Of a stretch of DNA of 64,000 nucleotides, positions 18,989-28,107 are shown one piece after another. The notes beneath the pieces are model-generated. The model saw only the letters and a list, made by a program, of their open reading frames with translations. It was not told the origin of the DNA and did no database searches. How positions within the stretch are numbered: position 1 is the first letter of the stretch; each line of letters starts with the position of its first letter. Both the position numbers and the translations under genes were made by a program. The stretch comes from CAYRAV01 sp964422365 (GTDB taxonomy: Bacteria; Bacillota; Clostridia; Lachnospirales; Lachnospiraceae): the NCBI GenBank assembly GCA_964422365.1, contig CAYRAV010000002.1:1-64000 (forward strand). The letters run 5' to 3'.

Positions 18989-19762
18989 TTATATATGAAG
19001 AATAAATTCATCCTGCTTTTTGAAAAATACATAGAAACCAACCACAACACTGACCAGGCTGACAACTATACTATATATCAGCTCCTGTATATCTGGTGCT
19101 TTACCAAATAAGATCGCATTTCTGAAATTCATAATGACTGCATAGAGGGGATTCCATTTACATATCCACTCAATATTTTCCGGCATTTCATAAAAAATTG
19201 CGGAACAATACATTACAAGCGTCAATATAACGCCCCACAAATATTCAATGTCCCTAAAAAAGACTGAAATCGTAGACAAAATCATGCCTACCCCCAATGC
19301 CATAATTAAAATAATAACAAGTGGAAAAATTCCTTCCAATACATGCCAGGTAAGAGGAACCCTGCATACTATAACAGCACCAACCAAAACAATCATAGAT
19401 ATGATAAATATCACATAATTCGCTAAAATACTTGCAATAGGATAAATATATTTAGGAACATACACCTTTTTTATCATACTGCCATTTGTACGAATAGACT
19501 TTGTTGCTGCTCTCGTTGCACCTGAAAAAAATGAATATAGCAGACGTCCTGTAAGAATATAAATGACAAAAGAATATTCCTTATTTCCTCTTTTTCTAAA
19601 ACTTTCAAATACCAGTGCCAAAACTAATGTTGTCAAAATCGGTTCTATCAATGTCCATAAAATCCCAAGTTTAGATCTCCTATATTTTAACTTGATATCC
19701 TTCATTACTAGTTCTGACAATAAATAACTATACTTTTTAAAATTTTCTATATACGTTCTCAC
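18989..19762 (-). CDS. tagG: Teichoic-acid/polysaccharide ABC exporter, permease subunit
   Basis: A 257-residue ABC-2 type permease with about six membrane helices. The N-terminal 'ELVMKDIKLKYRRSKLGILW' is the amphipathic interface helix typical of TagG/KpsM/Wzm proteins, and 'FFRDIEYLWGVIL' and 'YALIMNFR'-like segments also fit (here 'YAVIMNFRNAILFG'). The start is GTG, supported by AGAAAGG eight bases ahead. With the ATPase downstream it should export the finished lipid-linked polymer. Confidence 0.92.
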   Translation of the reverse strand: MRTYIENFKKYSYLLSELVMKDIKLKYRRSKLGILWTLIEPILTTLVLALVFESFRKRGNKEYSFVIYILTGRLLYSFFSGATRAATKSIRTNGSMIKKVYVPKYIYPIASILANYVIFIISMIVLVGAVIVCRVPLTWHVLEGIFPLVIILIMALGVGMILSTISVFFRDIEYLWGVILTLVMYCSAIFYEMPENIEWICKWNPLYAVIMNFRNAILFGKAPDIQELIYSIVVSLVSVVVGFYVFFKKQDEFILHI

Positions 19763-19787
19763 AATATAACCTTTCTATTGATACAGA

Positions 19788-22052
19788 CTATAACCCGAAC
19801 ACTTCTTTTACTACATTTTCTGAAGCATGTCCATCCTCTAATCCACAATATTTTTCATAAAATTTATCATATTTCTCACTATACTGTTCTGTAATCCGGT
19901 CTATATTTTTGATGGCATCCACCAATTGGTCATTATCAAATAACAATGGTCCTGGAAGTTCTTCTTCAATATCAATATAGAAACCGCGAAGCACATCTCT
20001 GTATTTTTCTAAATCATAAGTAAAGAATAACATTGGTCTTTTTAAGTTAGCATAATCAAAAAACACAGAAGAATAGTCAGTAATACAAATGTCTGAAATT
20101 AAATATAACTCTGAAATATCGTTATATTTGCTTAGATTAAATACAAAATCCTCCATTCCTGCCACATCAATCTGATTTGCAATGAGATAATGTGTTCTTA
20201 AAATTACAACATACTCGTCACCTAACTCTTGCTGCAATTTTTTCAAATCCAATTTCAGTTCAAACTTATACTGGCCAGGCGCAAAATATTCATCATCTCT
20301 CCATGTAGGTGCATATAGAATCGTCTTTTTATCTTTTGGAATACCTAGTTTTGTCCTGATACCATCTGCAATTTCATCCTTATTCTCATAATGCATTATG
20401 TCGTTTCTAGGATAACCATACTCTAACATCTTATTCTCAAACATAAAAGCATCTTTAAAATGCTCACTAGAAAACAGATTTGCCGCAATTAGATAATCCC
20501 ATTCTTTTGCCTGTTTATATACTTCCTTTTTATAAAGTGGTGCTGCACTGTGCACCTCCTCTACATCAAAAAATAATTTTTTCAAAGGAGTTCCATGCCA
20601 TGTTTCTAACAGGATTGCATCTTCTCTTTTCTCATACCACAATGGCTGACGCACATTAACCACATAGTATTTACAACATGCCAGATAATATGCATATTGC
20701 ATCCCATAACGTTTTACTTTCATAGCACCATAAGGTACTTCTGTTTTTGTATCATTCAATGCCCATATACATTTATATTTTCCCGGATAATTCTTACAAA
20801 TATACTCATATATATACTTTGGACTGTCTGAATAACTTCTCCCTTGAAAACTTTCAAACAAAATATAGTTTTCCAAAATTGGCTTTTTCAGAAAATATTT
20901 ACGATAACAATATTTCACAATTTCTCTTCTGTTCTTGATAATTTTTTTCACTTTCTGCACGCCAAGTTTCTTATTGACCAAACTCAATGTCTTATTCACA
21001 TTGCCCTCTAGCAGGCTTTTTAAAAGTTTTTTCTTATAGCCTTTCTGTACAGACACTGCTTGTGGATTCATTTGTGAAACCAGTTTCTGCATTGTGTCAA
21101 ATCTTTCGTTTTTCCATGCAGGGTTTTTGCTCCGTCTGATTCTTGTCACAAAATAATTGCAGTAAAAGTTGATTACTTTCTTATCTAATCTAATTCTGAT
21201 GTCACTATCTTCTGGTATAAGAGATATGGCATAGTAGTATGCTTCCACATATTCATTAAATTTCTCCGCTCCGCCCATCTGGGAAACAGCAGGAAAATTA
21301 ATAGGATCATTATGGTTTCTTTTGATATACACAGAACCATAACATTTCCTAAACAATCTTGCCTTTTCTAATACTTCTATTACAAAAGAAAGATCTGCAT
21401 AATACAAAATTGTTTCATTGAAACGGATATTATTCTCTTCTATAAATTTTCTCCGAATCAATATATTTAAAATAGAAACATGCCGAAGTCCTACACGCTT
21501 TGTAAGTAATCTGCTGGCAGCTAACTTCCGTTTCCTCATTAATAATTCTTCAAACGGTATCTCCTCTGTCTCTTCTTCTATCTCCTGTTCTTCTGTCTGG
21601 CTGTCCGCCTCTTCGCTATCATCTGTCTCTTCTTCCTCTTCTTCAGAGCCCTTTTCTAATTCCTCCAAAAAAACTTTTCTTTTAAACCATGTATATTTCT
21701 TTTTTCCATATATTACATCAGCCTCTTCTTCATCCGCCGCTTCTACTAACTGTCCAATTGCATTTTCAAAGATATAATCATCACTATCCAGAAAATAAAC
21801 ATACTCTCCCTGTGCCTTATCCAAACCTAAGTTTCTTGCGGCTGAAACCCCCTGTTTCTCTTCGTCTAATTGATAACATACAATATTCAATTCCTGTTGA
21901 TAGGGTTCAATTACTCTTTCTATGTCGCCTGTGTAATGATCTTCTATAATAATTGTTTCTATATCAAAATAATTTCCCTGTCTTAAACTTTCTAAACAAT
22001 CTTCTAAAAATGCATCTCCTTTATGAAAAGGAATAATAATACTAACTTTCAT
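19788..22052 (-). CDS. Bifunctional GT2 glycosyltransferase - TagF-like glycerophosphotransferase
   Basis: A 754-residue fusion. Residues 1-115 are a GT-A domain ('IIIPFHKGDAFLEDCLESL', 'YFLDSDDYIFENAI'). Residues about 135-170 are a very acidic Glu/Asp stretch. About 380-754 is a TagF domain ('LLETWHGTPLKKLFFD', 'GYPRNDIMHY', 'YAPTWRDDEYFAPG', 'ICITDYSSVFFDY'). GT2-TagF fusions make glycosylated or mixed glycerol-phosphate polymers in other Firmicutes. It is first in the cluster, 25 bp ahead of tagG, with a strong TTGGAGG site. Confidence 0.92.
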   Translation of the reverse strand: MKVSIIIPFHKGDAFLEDCLESLRQGNYFDIETIIIEDHYTGDIERVIEPYQQELNIVCYQLDEEKQGVSAARNLGLDKAQGEYVYFLDSDDYIFENAIGQLVEAADEEEADVIYGKKKYTWFKRKVFLEELEKGSEEEEEETDDSEEADSQTEEQEIEEETEEIPFEELLMRKRKLAASRLLTKRVGLRHVSILNILIRRKFIEENNIRFNETILYYADLSFVIEVLEKARLFRKCYGSVYIKRNHNDPINFPAVSQMGGAEKFNEYVEAYYYAISLIPEDSDIRIRLDKKVINFYCNYFVTRIRRSKNPAWKNERFDTMQKLVSQMNPQAVSVQKGYKKKLLKSLLEGNVNKTLSLVNKKLGVQKVKKIIKNRREIVKYCYRKYFLKKPILENYILFESFQGRSYSDSPKYIYEYICKNYPGKYKCIWALNDTKTEVPYGAMKVKRYGMQYAYYLACCKYYVVNVRQPLWYEKREDAILLETWHGTPLKKLFFDVEEVHSAAPLYKKEVYKQAKEWDYLIAANLFSSEHFKDAFMFENKMLEYGYPRNDIMHYENKDEIADGIRTKLGIPKDKKTILYAPTWRDDEYFAPGQYKFELKLDLKKLQQELGDEYVVILRTHYLIANQIDVAGMEDFVFNLSKYNDISELYLISDICITDYSSVFFDYANLKRPMLFFTYDLEKYRDVLRGFYIDIEEELPGPLLFDNDQLVDAIKNIDRITEQYSEKYDKFYEKYCGLEDGHASENVVKEVFGL

Positions 22053-22664
22053 CTCTTTACCTCCAAGGCTGCAACTTTCTGTTTTTTCTTATGCACAGTT
22101 CAAAACACCATAAGATTATATCATCATTAACAAATCAAGTCAATATTCGTTGCTATTTTTAAAAACAACTGTTACAGTTCAACCATTCCATTCATACCTG
22201 ATTTTCAGTGCAAAGCAAATCTATTGCGGTATACCCAAATAGGAATTATTCCCCAAAATGTACAACATCACTAAAAATCTACATCTTGGCTGAGGCATAC
22301 AATAAAAACAGGCTCTCTATTGCCAAGAATACTTTTTTAATATTCCCCAATTTTATGGGCATAATTCAAATAGACTAGTTTTTTTAGGGTTTGCACTTAT
22401 TTTCACTATATTTTGCAATTTTTTCGCTACATTTTCATCTTACTATAAACACCAATTTTATGTTAAACTATCTTTTATAAAGTCAAATACCCGCATCAGG
22501 CTGACAAAACAGCAAACTGAAGGGGGTATTTGACTCTTGTGCAGATACCAATTAGAAATACAGGCAGTTCTGCTTTACCTAAAGCGTGTTTGAACATTCA
22601 TTGCCGCAGGAATAAATGGTTTACAACCATCATAAAATTATAATTATTTAAGGAGGCATTTATT
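22053..22664. other. Divergent intergenic region upstream of the polymer cluster and first arylsulfotransferase
   Basis: No gene is supported in these 612 bp. They hold a 12-bp perfect inverted repeat (separate entry), a 'gcggtatacccaaatagg' fragment of the ~65-bp repeat near 22216, a MITE end fragment (about 22580-22605) and a segment near 22265-22300 resembling 24970-25000. Promoters for both divergent units must lie here, but I could not fix them. Confidence 0.5.
22481..22535 (+). repeat. 12-bp perfect inverted repeat in the leader of the first arylsulfotransferase
   Basis: Arms AGTCAAATACCC (22481-22492) and GGGTATTTGACT (22524-22535) enclose about 31 bases. There is no T-run on the plus strand, so it is not a standard terminator. 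It could be a regulator-binding palindrome or an RNA hairpin in the 5' leader. Confidence 0.6.
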
Positions 22665-24713
22665 ATGCTAGCTCACCATCATAAAAACAAAAAAACTTCT
22701 TCATGTACCATGATCATCCAAAATGCAATCGATTGTATCCCACCTAAACATAGAAAATCAATTAAGCAGTTCCTTGGAGTTTCTAAGTCTCAATATACAA
22801 CTATCCAACGCAACCATTCATGGATTTTAAACAAAGCCTATGCTTTATGTAAAAAAGAACTTTCTCATTCTAACTTAAAATCCAATGTTCCAGTAATTCA
22901 GTCAAAACCAATATTATCTCATTGCATTACTGCTGCAATTAACCGATTATCAGAGAAATCCTTATATTCTTTTCATACTATGCTTGTAATAATGAATCCT
23001 TTCGGACTGGCTCCTCTAACAGCAATGTGCGTATTCAATACTGAAACTGCGTGCAAAGTCCGATATACCATACAGGGAGACATTCCTGAAACCTCTGTTT
23101 CAGAAACCACCCTCTCCCTTTCCACCAAGCATCAGATTCCAATTTGGGGATTATACCCAGGCAAAGCAAATTCTGTACATTTAGAATTGCTAGATGAGAA
23201 CAACAAAATAATAGATTCCTGTGACACAACAATTACTACAGGCACTTTGCCAAAATTGTTAAAAAACAATATTCGATTAAAACAACATAATGAAACATCT
23301 GCACATCCGTTTACTTTTATTACTGGGGGATTAGAGATCCTTCCATGTATTGTAGATGCAATGGGCTCTGTCCGATACTATATTTCAACAAAGCCAAAAG
23401 GTTATGGTGTTTTCCTATTGTCTGATAACCGCTTTCTATTTCCGGAAGGAGATGTTTCTGCTCCAACACTTGGAAACCCTCATGCCAATCAGATTCAGGA
23501 AATGGATTTTTGGGGACGTACTTATCATACCTACTATATCCCAAAGGGTATTCATCACAATGCCATTGAAAAAGAGCCAAATGGAAATATCCTTGCTTGT
23601 GCCAGCTCCCTATATGACGGCCATATTGAAAATGCTGTAGTAGAATTTGACCGGACAACCGGAAAAATCATAAAAGAATTGAATCTGGCTTCCTGCTTTG
23701 ATGATACTTATAAAGACAGAAGAGACTGGGCACATATTAACTCTCTGACATATAATAAGAAAGAAAATACTATTATGGTTTCTTTGCGCAATTTACATTC
23801 CATTGCCAAAATTGACTGGTCTACAAATGAAATGGTCTGGCTTCTTGGAAACCCGGAGTTTTGGAAAAACAGCTCTATGAAAGATAAGTTATTGACACCT
23901 GATGGTAATATAAAATGGTTTTATCAGCAGCATGCAGTCACTGATATCAGTTCTTTCTATGATGATGATACCTGTTCCATTTTACTTTTTGATAATCACT
24001 GGCACAAACGCCGTTCAGTGGACTTTTTTGATAACGACCCCAATTCTTATCTGACAATATTCCATATTGATGAAAAACACCGGACAGTAACAATGGAAAG
24101 TGCTACCCCTTCGCCTAAATCCATCATCCGTTCTAATGCTGTTCTGTATCCTGAAAAAAATCGTATTTTCTCTATGTGTGGATACCTGAAAAACCCGGAT
24201 AAGGGTGCTATTGGCAAAATATTAGAATTGGACTACAGTTCCTCTAAGATTATAAATGAATGTTTTATAAAAAAAGGATTTTTTGCTGCTTATCCATTCC
24301 TGCTTAACTATGATAAACTAGCTATTCCAATGAAGAAAGAAACAAATTATCTGCTGGGTACATTAAATCAGCCAGTTCTTATTGCAGATTCGACTGTTTC
24401 TTCCTATGTATTGGACACTCATAGCTCTCCGCTGTTTGCTGAGTTCAAGAAAAATGCAGATTATTATATTGAAGAAAATATTTTATTTATCAAAGCAATA
24501 GACCATGCCATTGAAAAAATTATTTTCAAAGGAAAACGCTACACCTACGAGACTTCTTTTGAAGATACCAAACAAGAGAATAGTAAGTTTGCTGCTTTCA
24601 TATACTATATTATGGCACCATTTCATGATTTAAAGCCGGATAAATACCAGATTTATATTGTTTATAAAAGCAATATATTCGCACTTGACAAATATATTAC
24701 TATAGTTTCTTAA
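22665..24713 (+). CDS. Arylsulfotransferase (ASST family), paralogue 1
   Basis: A 682-residue member of the PAPS-independent arylsulfotransferase family, which moves sulfate between phenolic esters through a sulfohistidine. The beta-propeller residues that line the known active site are all visible: His297/298 in 'GIHHNAIEK', His357 in 'DWAHINSL', Arg375 in 'VSLRNLHSIAK' and His423 in 'FYQQHAV' (equivalent to the catalytic His). The N-terminal ASST beta-domain starts near residue 100 ('NPFGLAPLTAM'). No signal peptide is evident; a basic N-terminal ~65-residue extension is shared with paralogue 2. AAGGAGG precedes the ATG. Confidence 0.88.
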   Translation: MLAHHHKNKKTSSCTMIIQNAIDCIPPKHRKSIKQFLGVSKSQYTTIQRNHSWILNKAYALCKKELSHSNLKSNVPVIQSKPILSHCITAAINRLSEKSLYSFHTMLVIMNPFGLAPLTAMCVFNTETACKVRYTIQGDIPETSVSETTLSLSTKHQIPIWGLYPGKANSVHLELLDENNKIIDSCDTTITTGTLPKLLKNNIRLKQHNETSAHPFTFITGGLEILPCIVDAMGSVRYYISTKPKGYGVFLLSDNRFLFPEGDVSAPTLGNPHANQIQEMDFWGRTYHTYYIPKGIHHNAIEKEPNGNILACASSLYDGHIENAVVEFDRTTGKIIKELNLASCFDDTYKDRRDWAHINSLTYNKKENTIMVSLRNLHSIAKIDWSTNEMVWLLGNPEFWKNSSMKDKLLTPDGNIKWFYQQHAVTDISSFYDDDTCSILLFDNHWHKRRSVDFFDNDPNSYLTIFHIDEKHRTVTMESATPSPKSIIRSNAVLYPEKNRIFSMCGYLKNPDKGAIGKILELDYSSSKIINECFIKKGFFAAYPFLLNYDKLAIPMKKETNYLLGTLNQPVLIADSTVSSYVLDTHSSPLFAEFKKNADYYIEENILFIKAIDHAIEKIIFKGKRYTYETSFEDTKQENSKFAAFIYYIMAPFHDLKPDKYQIYIVYKSNIFALDKYITIVS

Positions 24714-24746
24714 CTGTAAATAATATCTTCTGCTCCTTTATCCTTT

Positions 24747-24855
24747 TCTATGAAAGTACCTTTTTGCTTTAACAAAAAACTGAATTCAGGTATTCGACAT
24801 GCATCTCATAACTTTGATTTATGGTGCTGTATTAAGGGTGCACGGAGGTTTTGTT
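24747..24855. repeat. ~110-bp intergenic repeat, uninterrupted copy
   Basis: The segment 'tctatgaaagtacc ... aaaaaactgaattcaggta|ttcgacatgcatctcataac ... ggaggttttg' is found again at 51829-52005. There it is interrupted after 'caggta' by a ~65-bp insert. Apart from the insert the two copies are closely similar. Confidence 0.7.
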
Positions 24856-24947
24856 ACTATTTAGCTGTGCATCCTTAATTTTTCGTGCAAACCACATCCT
24901 GTGCATGGCAAAACTGTAACACCTTCGTGACGGCTCAGCCAATGTAA

Positions 24948-25011
24948 TGAATAATCTGCCAGAACATCCGGGTATCACTAAAAACCTACAACTTGTCTGG
25001 CAAATTATTCA
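24948..25011. repeat. 16-bp inverted repeat (stem-loop)
   Basis: TGAATAATCTGCCAGA at 24948-24963 pairs with TCTGGCAAATTATTCA at 24996-25011 with one mismatch. No T-run follows on either side. Confidence 0.55.
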
Positions 25012-25059
25012 TGTTTGGCGTCCGCCCTATAGAAATAGTCGTACAACCTTCCTTCACAC

Positions 25060-25134
25060 AGCAAGCTCACTTATACAAATTGCACAACTATTTCTGCATG
25101 GCTGAACTACAACATATATTTCGACAAAACAGCC
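25060..25134. repeat. Intergenic repeat shared with 11219-11290
   Basis: The blocks 'gcaagctca', 'tatacaaattgcacaacta' and 'tttctgcat' are the counterparts of the copy upstream of typA. It ends about 115 bp before the second arylsulfotransferase start. Confidence 0.5.
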
Positions 25135-25250
25135 ATAGTTTTGACACATTTACAAAGTTATAATAAGAAGTGAGAGTCTTTTTCTTTCACCCTTTGTTTT
25201 GAAAATTTTATTCCAAAACATAACCGGAATCCAAGAAAAGGAGTTATATT

Positions 25251-27311
25251 ATGTCTATTCTCAAAAAAACCAAGAAAATACTCAAAAAAATAAATAAAAA
25301 AAATATTAAAACTTCCATTCGGACAATACTTGATACTATTCCCGCACAGACAAGAAAAAATATAAAAAAGAGATTAGGTCTTTCCTATCAGGAATACACT
25401 ACCATTTTCCGTTCCTATTCCTGGCTTTTAAAAAATGGTAAAAAGCATACATTTGAATACCTTCCTAAAAATCAAAAAAAAACTTTTACCACCAATATCT
25501 CGAAACAAGATTCGCTTATTCGTATCTCTTATGCAAATGAAATGGAAATCCAACGATTGTTAGATAAAAAAATATATTCCTTTAAGGACATGCTGATCAT
25601 CAAAAATCCATTTGGTCTTACACCTCTTGTGGCACTGTCTGTCTTTTATACAGATGTACCATGCCGGGTACGCTACCATATAGAAGGAAATATTCCTGAA
25701 ACCAGCATTACTGAAACAACGTCTACTCTAACAACAACACATCAGATTCCAATCTGGGGTCTTTATCCTGAAAGGGAAAACAAGGTACTGATTGAATTGC
25801 TGGATAGTCAGGATACTATTATTGATTCTGTAACAACCATCATTTCTGCTCCTGCACTGCCAGAAGAATTGCAGGAGGCTGTCCGCTTAAAGAAAAAGAC
25901 AACCAAAAGCCGTCTCCCATTTGTATTAATTGCAGGCGGTATTGATATTCCTGTCTGTGTTTATGATGCAGAAGGTATCATCCGCTATTATTTATCTGAA
26001 AAACCAAAAGGTTATGGTATCTTTCTCTTATCAGAAAACCGCTTTTTATTTGCAGAACGTGATGTTTCCCGCCCTTCCTGGGGTAATCCGCATGCAAATG
26101 AAATTCATGAAATGGATTTTCTTGGACGTGTTTACCATACCTACTATATCGAAAAAGGAATCCATCATAATGCAATAGAAAAATCAAAAAATGGTAATAT
26201 TCTTGCCTGTGCCAGTTCTATCACTGACGGTTATGTAGAAAATGGTGTGATAGAGATTGACCGCAAGACTGGTGAAATTGTAAAAGAACTCAACCTAAAT
26301 GACTATTTTGATAATACCTATAAAGATTCTTCTGACTGGGCACATATCAATGCTTTGTCTTATGACGCGTCAGATGACAGTATTATTGTTTCACTAAGAA
26401 ATGTTCACAGTATTGCCAAATTCAATTGGTCTACACAGGAACTCATCTGGATTTTGTGTGATCCTGTTTTTTGGAAAAAAAGCACTGCAATGTCAGAGAA
26501 ACTTCTACAACCAGTAGGGGAGATCAAATGGTTTTACCAGCAGCATGCAGTTGTACATCTTTCCCATGCTGCCAATTCCAGCAACAGACAATATGATATT
26601 ATGCTTTTTGATAACCATTGGCATAAACGGCGCAAGGTAAAGTCTTTTGATAAGGATCCGATGTCCTATATCAGTATATTTGAAATTAACGATACAGAAC
26701 GAACCGTAAAAATGAAGTCTGCCTCTCCATGTAAAAAATCGATTATCCGGTCTAACAGTGTGTTATTCCCTGAAGCAAATCGATTATTTGCCATGTGCGG
26801 TTTTTTAGAGCCTATGTTACAGGATAATCTGGGCATGATTTCCGAAATGAACTATGAGACTTCAGAAGTTCTAAATGAATATTATGTAAAACCTGGTTTT
26901 TTTGCCGCATATCCCTTTTCCCTTAACTATGATCATTTGGCACAACCAATGTCTGATACATCCACTTATGTATTCAATCATTTAAACGTACAGAAAAAAT
27001 TGGACACCTGCCCGGAAGAACTGATGCATATAACAGCAGATTTTCCAGTTTCTGTAAGGTATTACATTAAAAATAATATGCTATATAGCAAATCTTTTGA
27101 TCATAGTATTGAAAAAATTTACTTCATCGGTAATCACAATTTTTATGAGCAGGATTTTACTGATACCCGTCAAACCTATCCAAAATTCAAGGAGAATAGA
27201 TATTATATTGTATCACCTCTCCATACACTGCAGCCTGACCGATACAGAATCTATTTGAAATATGAAGGAAATTATATTATGACCAAAAAATGGATTTCTA
27301 TTACTTCCTAA
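25251..27311 (+). CDS. Arylsulfotransferase (ASST family), paralogue 2
   Basis: A 686-residue close paralogue of the gene at 22665, colinear over its whole length. The active-site set is present: His305/306 in 'GIHHNAIEK', His365 in 'DWAHINAL', Arg383 in 'VSLRNVHSIAK' and His432 in 'FYQQHAVVH'. It has the same basic N-terminal region ('KKRLGLSYQEYTTIFRSYSW' matches 'KQFLGVSKSQYTTIQRNHSW' of paralogue 1). No signal peptide is seen. AAAGGAG precedes the ATG. Natural donor and acceptor are unknown; the adjacent surface-polymer genes make a phenolic or glycan acceptor possible but unproven. Confidence 0.88.
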   Translation: MSILKKTKKILKKINKKNIKTSIRTILDTIPAQTRKNIKKRLGLSYQEYTTIFRSYSWLLKNGKKHTFEYLPKNQKKTFTTNISKQDSLIRISYANEMEIQRLLDKKIYSFKDMLIIKNPFGLTPLVALSVFYTDVPCRVRYHIEGNIPETSITETTSTLTTTHQIPIWGLYPERENKVLIELLDSQDTIIDSVTTIISAPALPEELQEAVRLKKKTTKSRLPFVLIAGGIDIPVCVYDAEGIIRYYLSEKPKGYGIFLLSENRFLFAERDVSRPSWGNPHANEIHEMDFLGRVYHTYYIEKGIHHNAIEKSKNGNILACASSITDGYVENGVIEIDRKTGEIVKELNLNDYFDNTYKDSSDWAHINALSYDASDDSIIVSLRNVHSIAKFNWSTQELIWILCDPVFWKKSTAMSEKLLQPVGEIKWFYQQHAVVHLSHAANSSNRQYDIMLFDNHWHKRRKVKSFDKDPMSYISIFEINDTERTVKMKSASPCKKSIIRSNSVLFPEANRLFAMCGFLEPMLQDNLGMISEMNYETSEVLNEYYVKPGFFAAYPFSLNYDHLAQPMSDTSTYVFNHLNVQKKLDTCPEELMHITADFPVSVRYYIKNNMLYSKSFDHSIEKIYFIGNHNFYEQDFTDTRQTYPKFKENRYYIVSPLHTLQPDRYRIYLKYEGNYIMTKKWISITS

Positions 27312-27355
27312 TTTGTCAGCCAGTTCATAACTTTTTCTGGTTCACTTTCTTTTCC

Positions 27356-27473
27356 TAGAGGGTGTTTGAAAATTGCTTGTTACAAGATGTGTGTCACAAT
27401 TTTTGCGGGATGCCCGAATGGGTACACAAAGTGGGCGTGCAGATTGGGGCAATGAATTTTCAAACACGCTCTA
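27356..27473. repeat. MITE-like element, shorter intact copy (118 bp)
   Basis: Both ends are present: TAGAGGGTGTTTGAAAATT at 27356 and AATTTTCAAACACGCTCTA ending at 27473. The interior contains 'gcgggatgcccgaatgggtacac', which resembles the ~65-bp repeat. It lies directly after the second arylsulfotransferase. Confidence 0.75.
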
Positions 27474-27485
27474 ATGCTTTAATGC

Positions 27486-27812
27486 CTATAATGCCATATT
27501 TTTTTGCATTTCTATGTTATTTTTTAAATACAGCAAACCTGCATATTCACCTATATTTTCACTGCTTTGATCTACATACTCTGTTTTTGTAAATTTGCAA
27601 AAACAGAGTGCAGTTTCAAGAGGATTTTCTATTCTAAGTCCCTGACCTGTGAGCAAGAAAATGTCCCAAGCAATGTCTAATTCGAAATCAATTTCTAAAT
27701 ATAATTCTGCTTCTTCTTCAAAACTTACAATTCCTAATGTAGTAGTTCCAGCAATCATGCCTATGATACTTATTAAAATACTCTTTAATTCCATCATTAT
27801 CAATTGTGCCAA
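27486..27812 (-). CDS. Hypothetical protein, possibly a frameshifted remnant
   Basis: An open frame of up to 108 residues of unknown family. The part from about residue 29 ('VSFEEEAELYLEIDFELDIA' to the end) has protein-like composition. The first 25 residues do not, and no ribosome site fits the start. In another minus-strand frame just upstream, 'NEMGIGTIDNDGIKEYFNKY' is readable up to a stop near the junction. This suggests one small gene broken by a frameshift. Function unknown. Confidence 0.3.
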   Translation of the reverse strand: MAQLIMMELKSILISIIGMIAGTTTLGIVSFEEEAELYLEIDFELDIAWDIFLLTGQGLRIENPLETALCFCKFTKTEYVDQSSENIGEYAGLLYLKNNIEMQKNMAL

Positions 27813-28107
27813 TTCCCATTTCGTTTAAGATATTGCCTGTATCCGGACACAGGCAATGCTTACTATTCTTGTCAGGAATAATCGATAAATAGATTATTCT
27901 AACACTACATTATTGGCAAAGCAAATAACAGTCATAGATAACTTTTAATGCAATATTTAAAATATTTTTATATTTATCATAAAAAATGATATTTTTATAT
28001 TGAAAAAAATGTATAATATGTTAAAATATAAAACAGTGACATTATTGTTATTAATAACACTAAATGTCATAAAAAATTTATTTCATAAGAAAAGGAGTAA
28101 CAAAAAA

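Larger units (their letters stand above)
24714..25250. other. Intergenic region between the two arylsulfotransferases, packed with repeats
   Basis: No gene is supported. It contains the ~110-bp repeat (24747-24855), a 16-bp inverted repeat with one mismatch (24948-24963 / 24996-25011) and the 25060-25134 repeat. The density of shared repeats suggests recombination-prone DNA, consistent with a duplication origin of the flanking genes. Confidence 0.5.
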
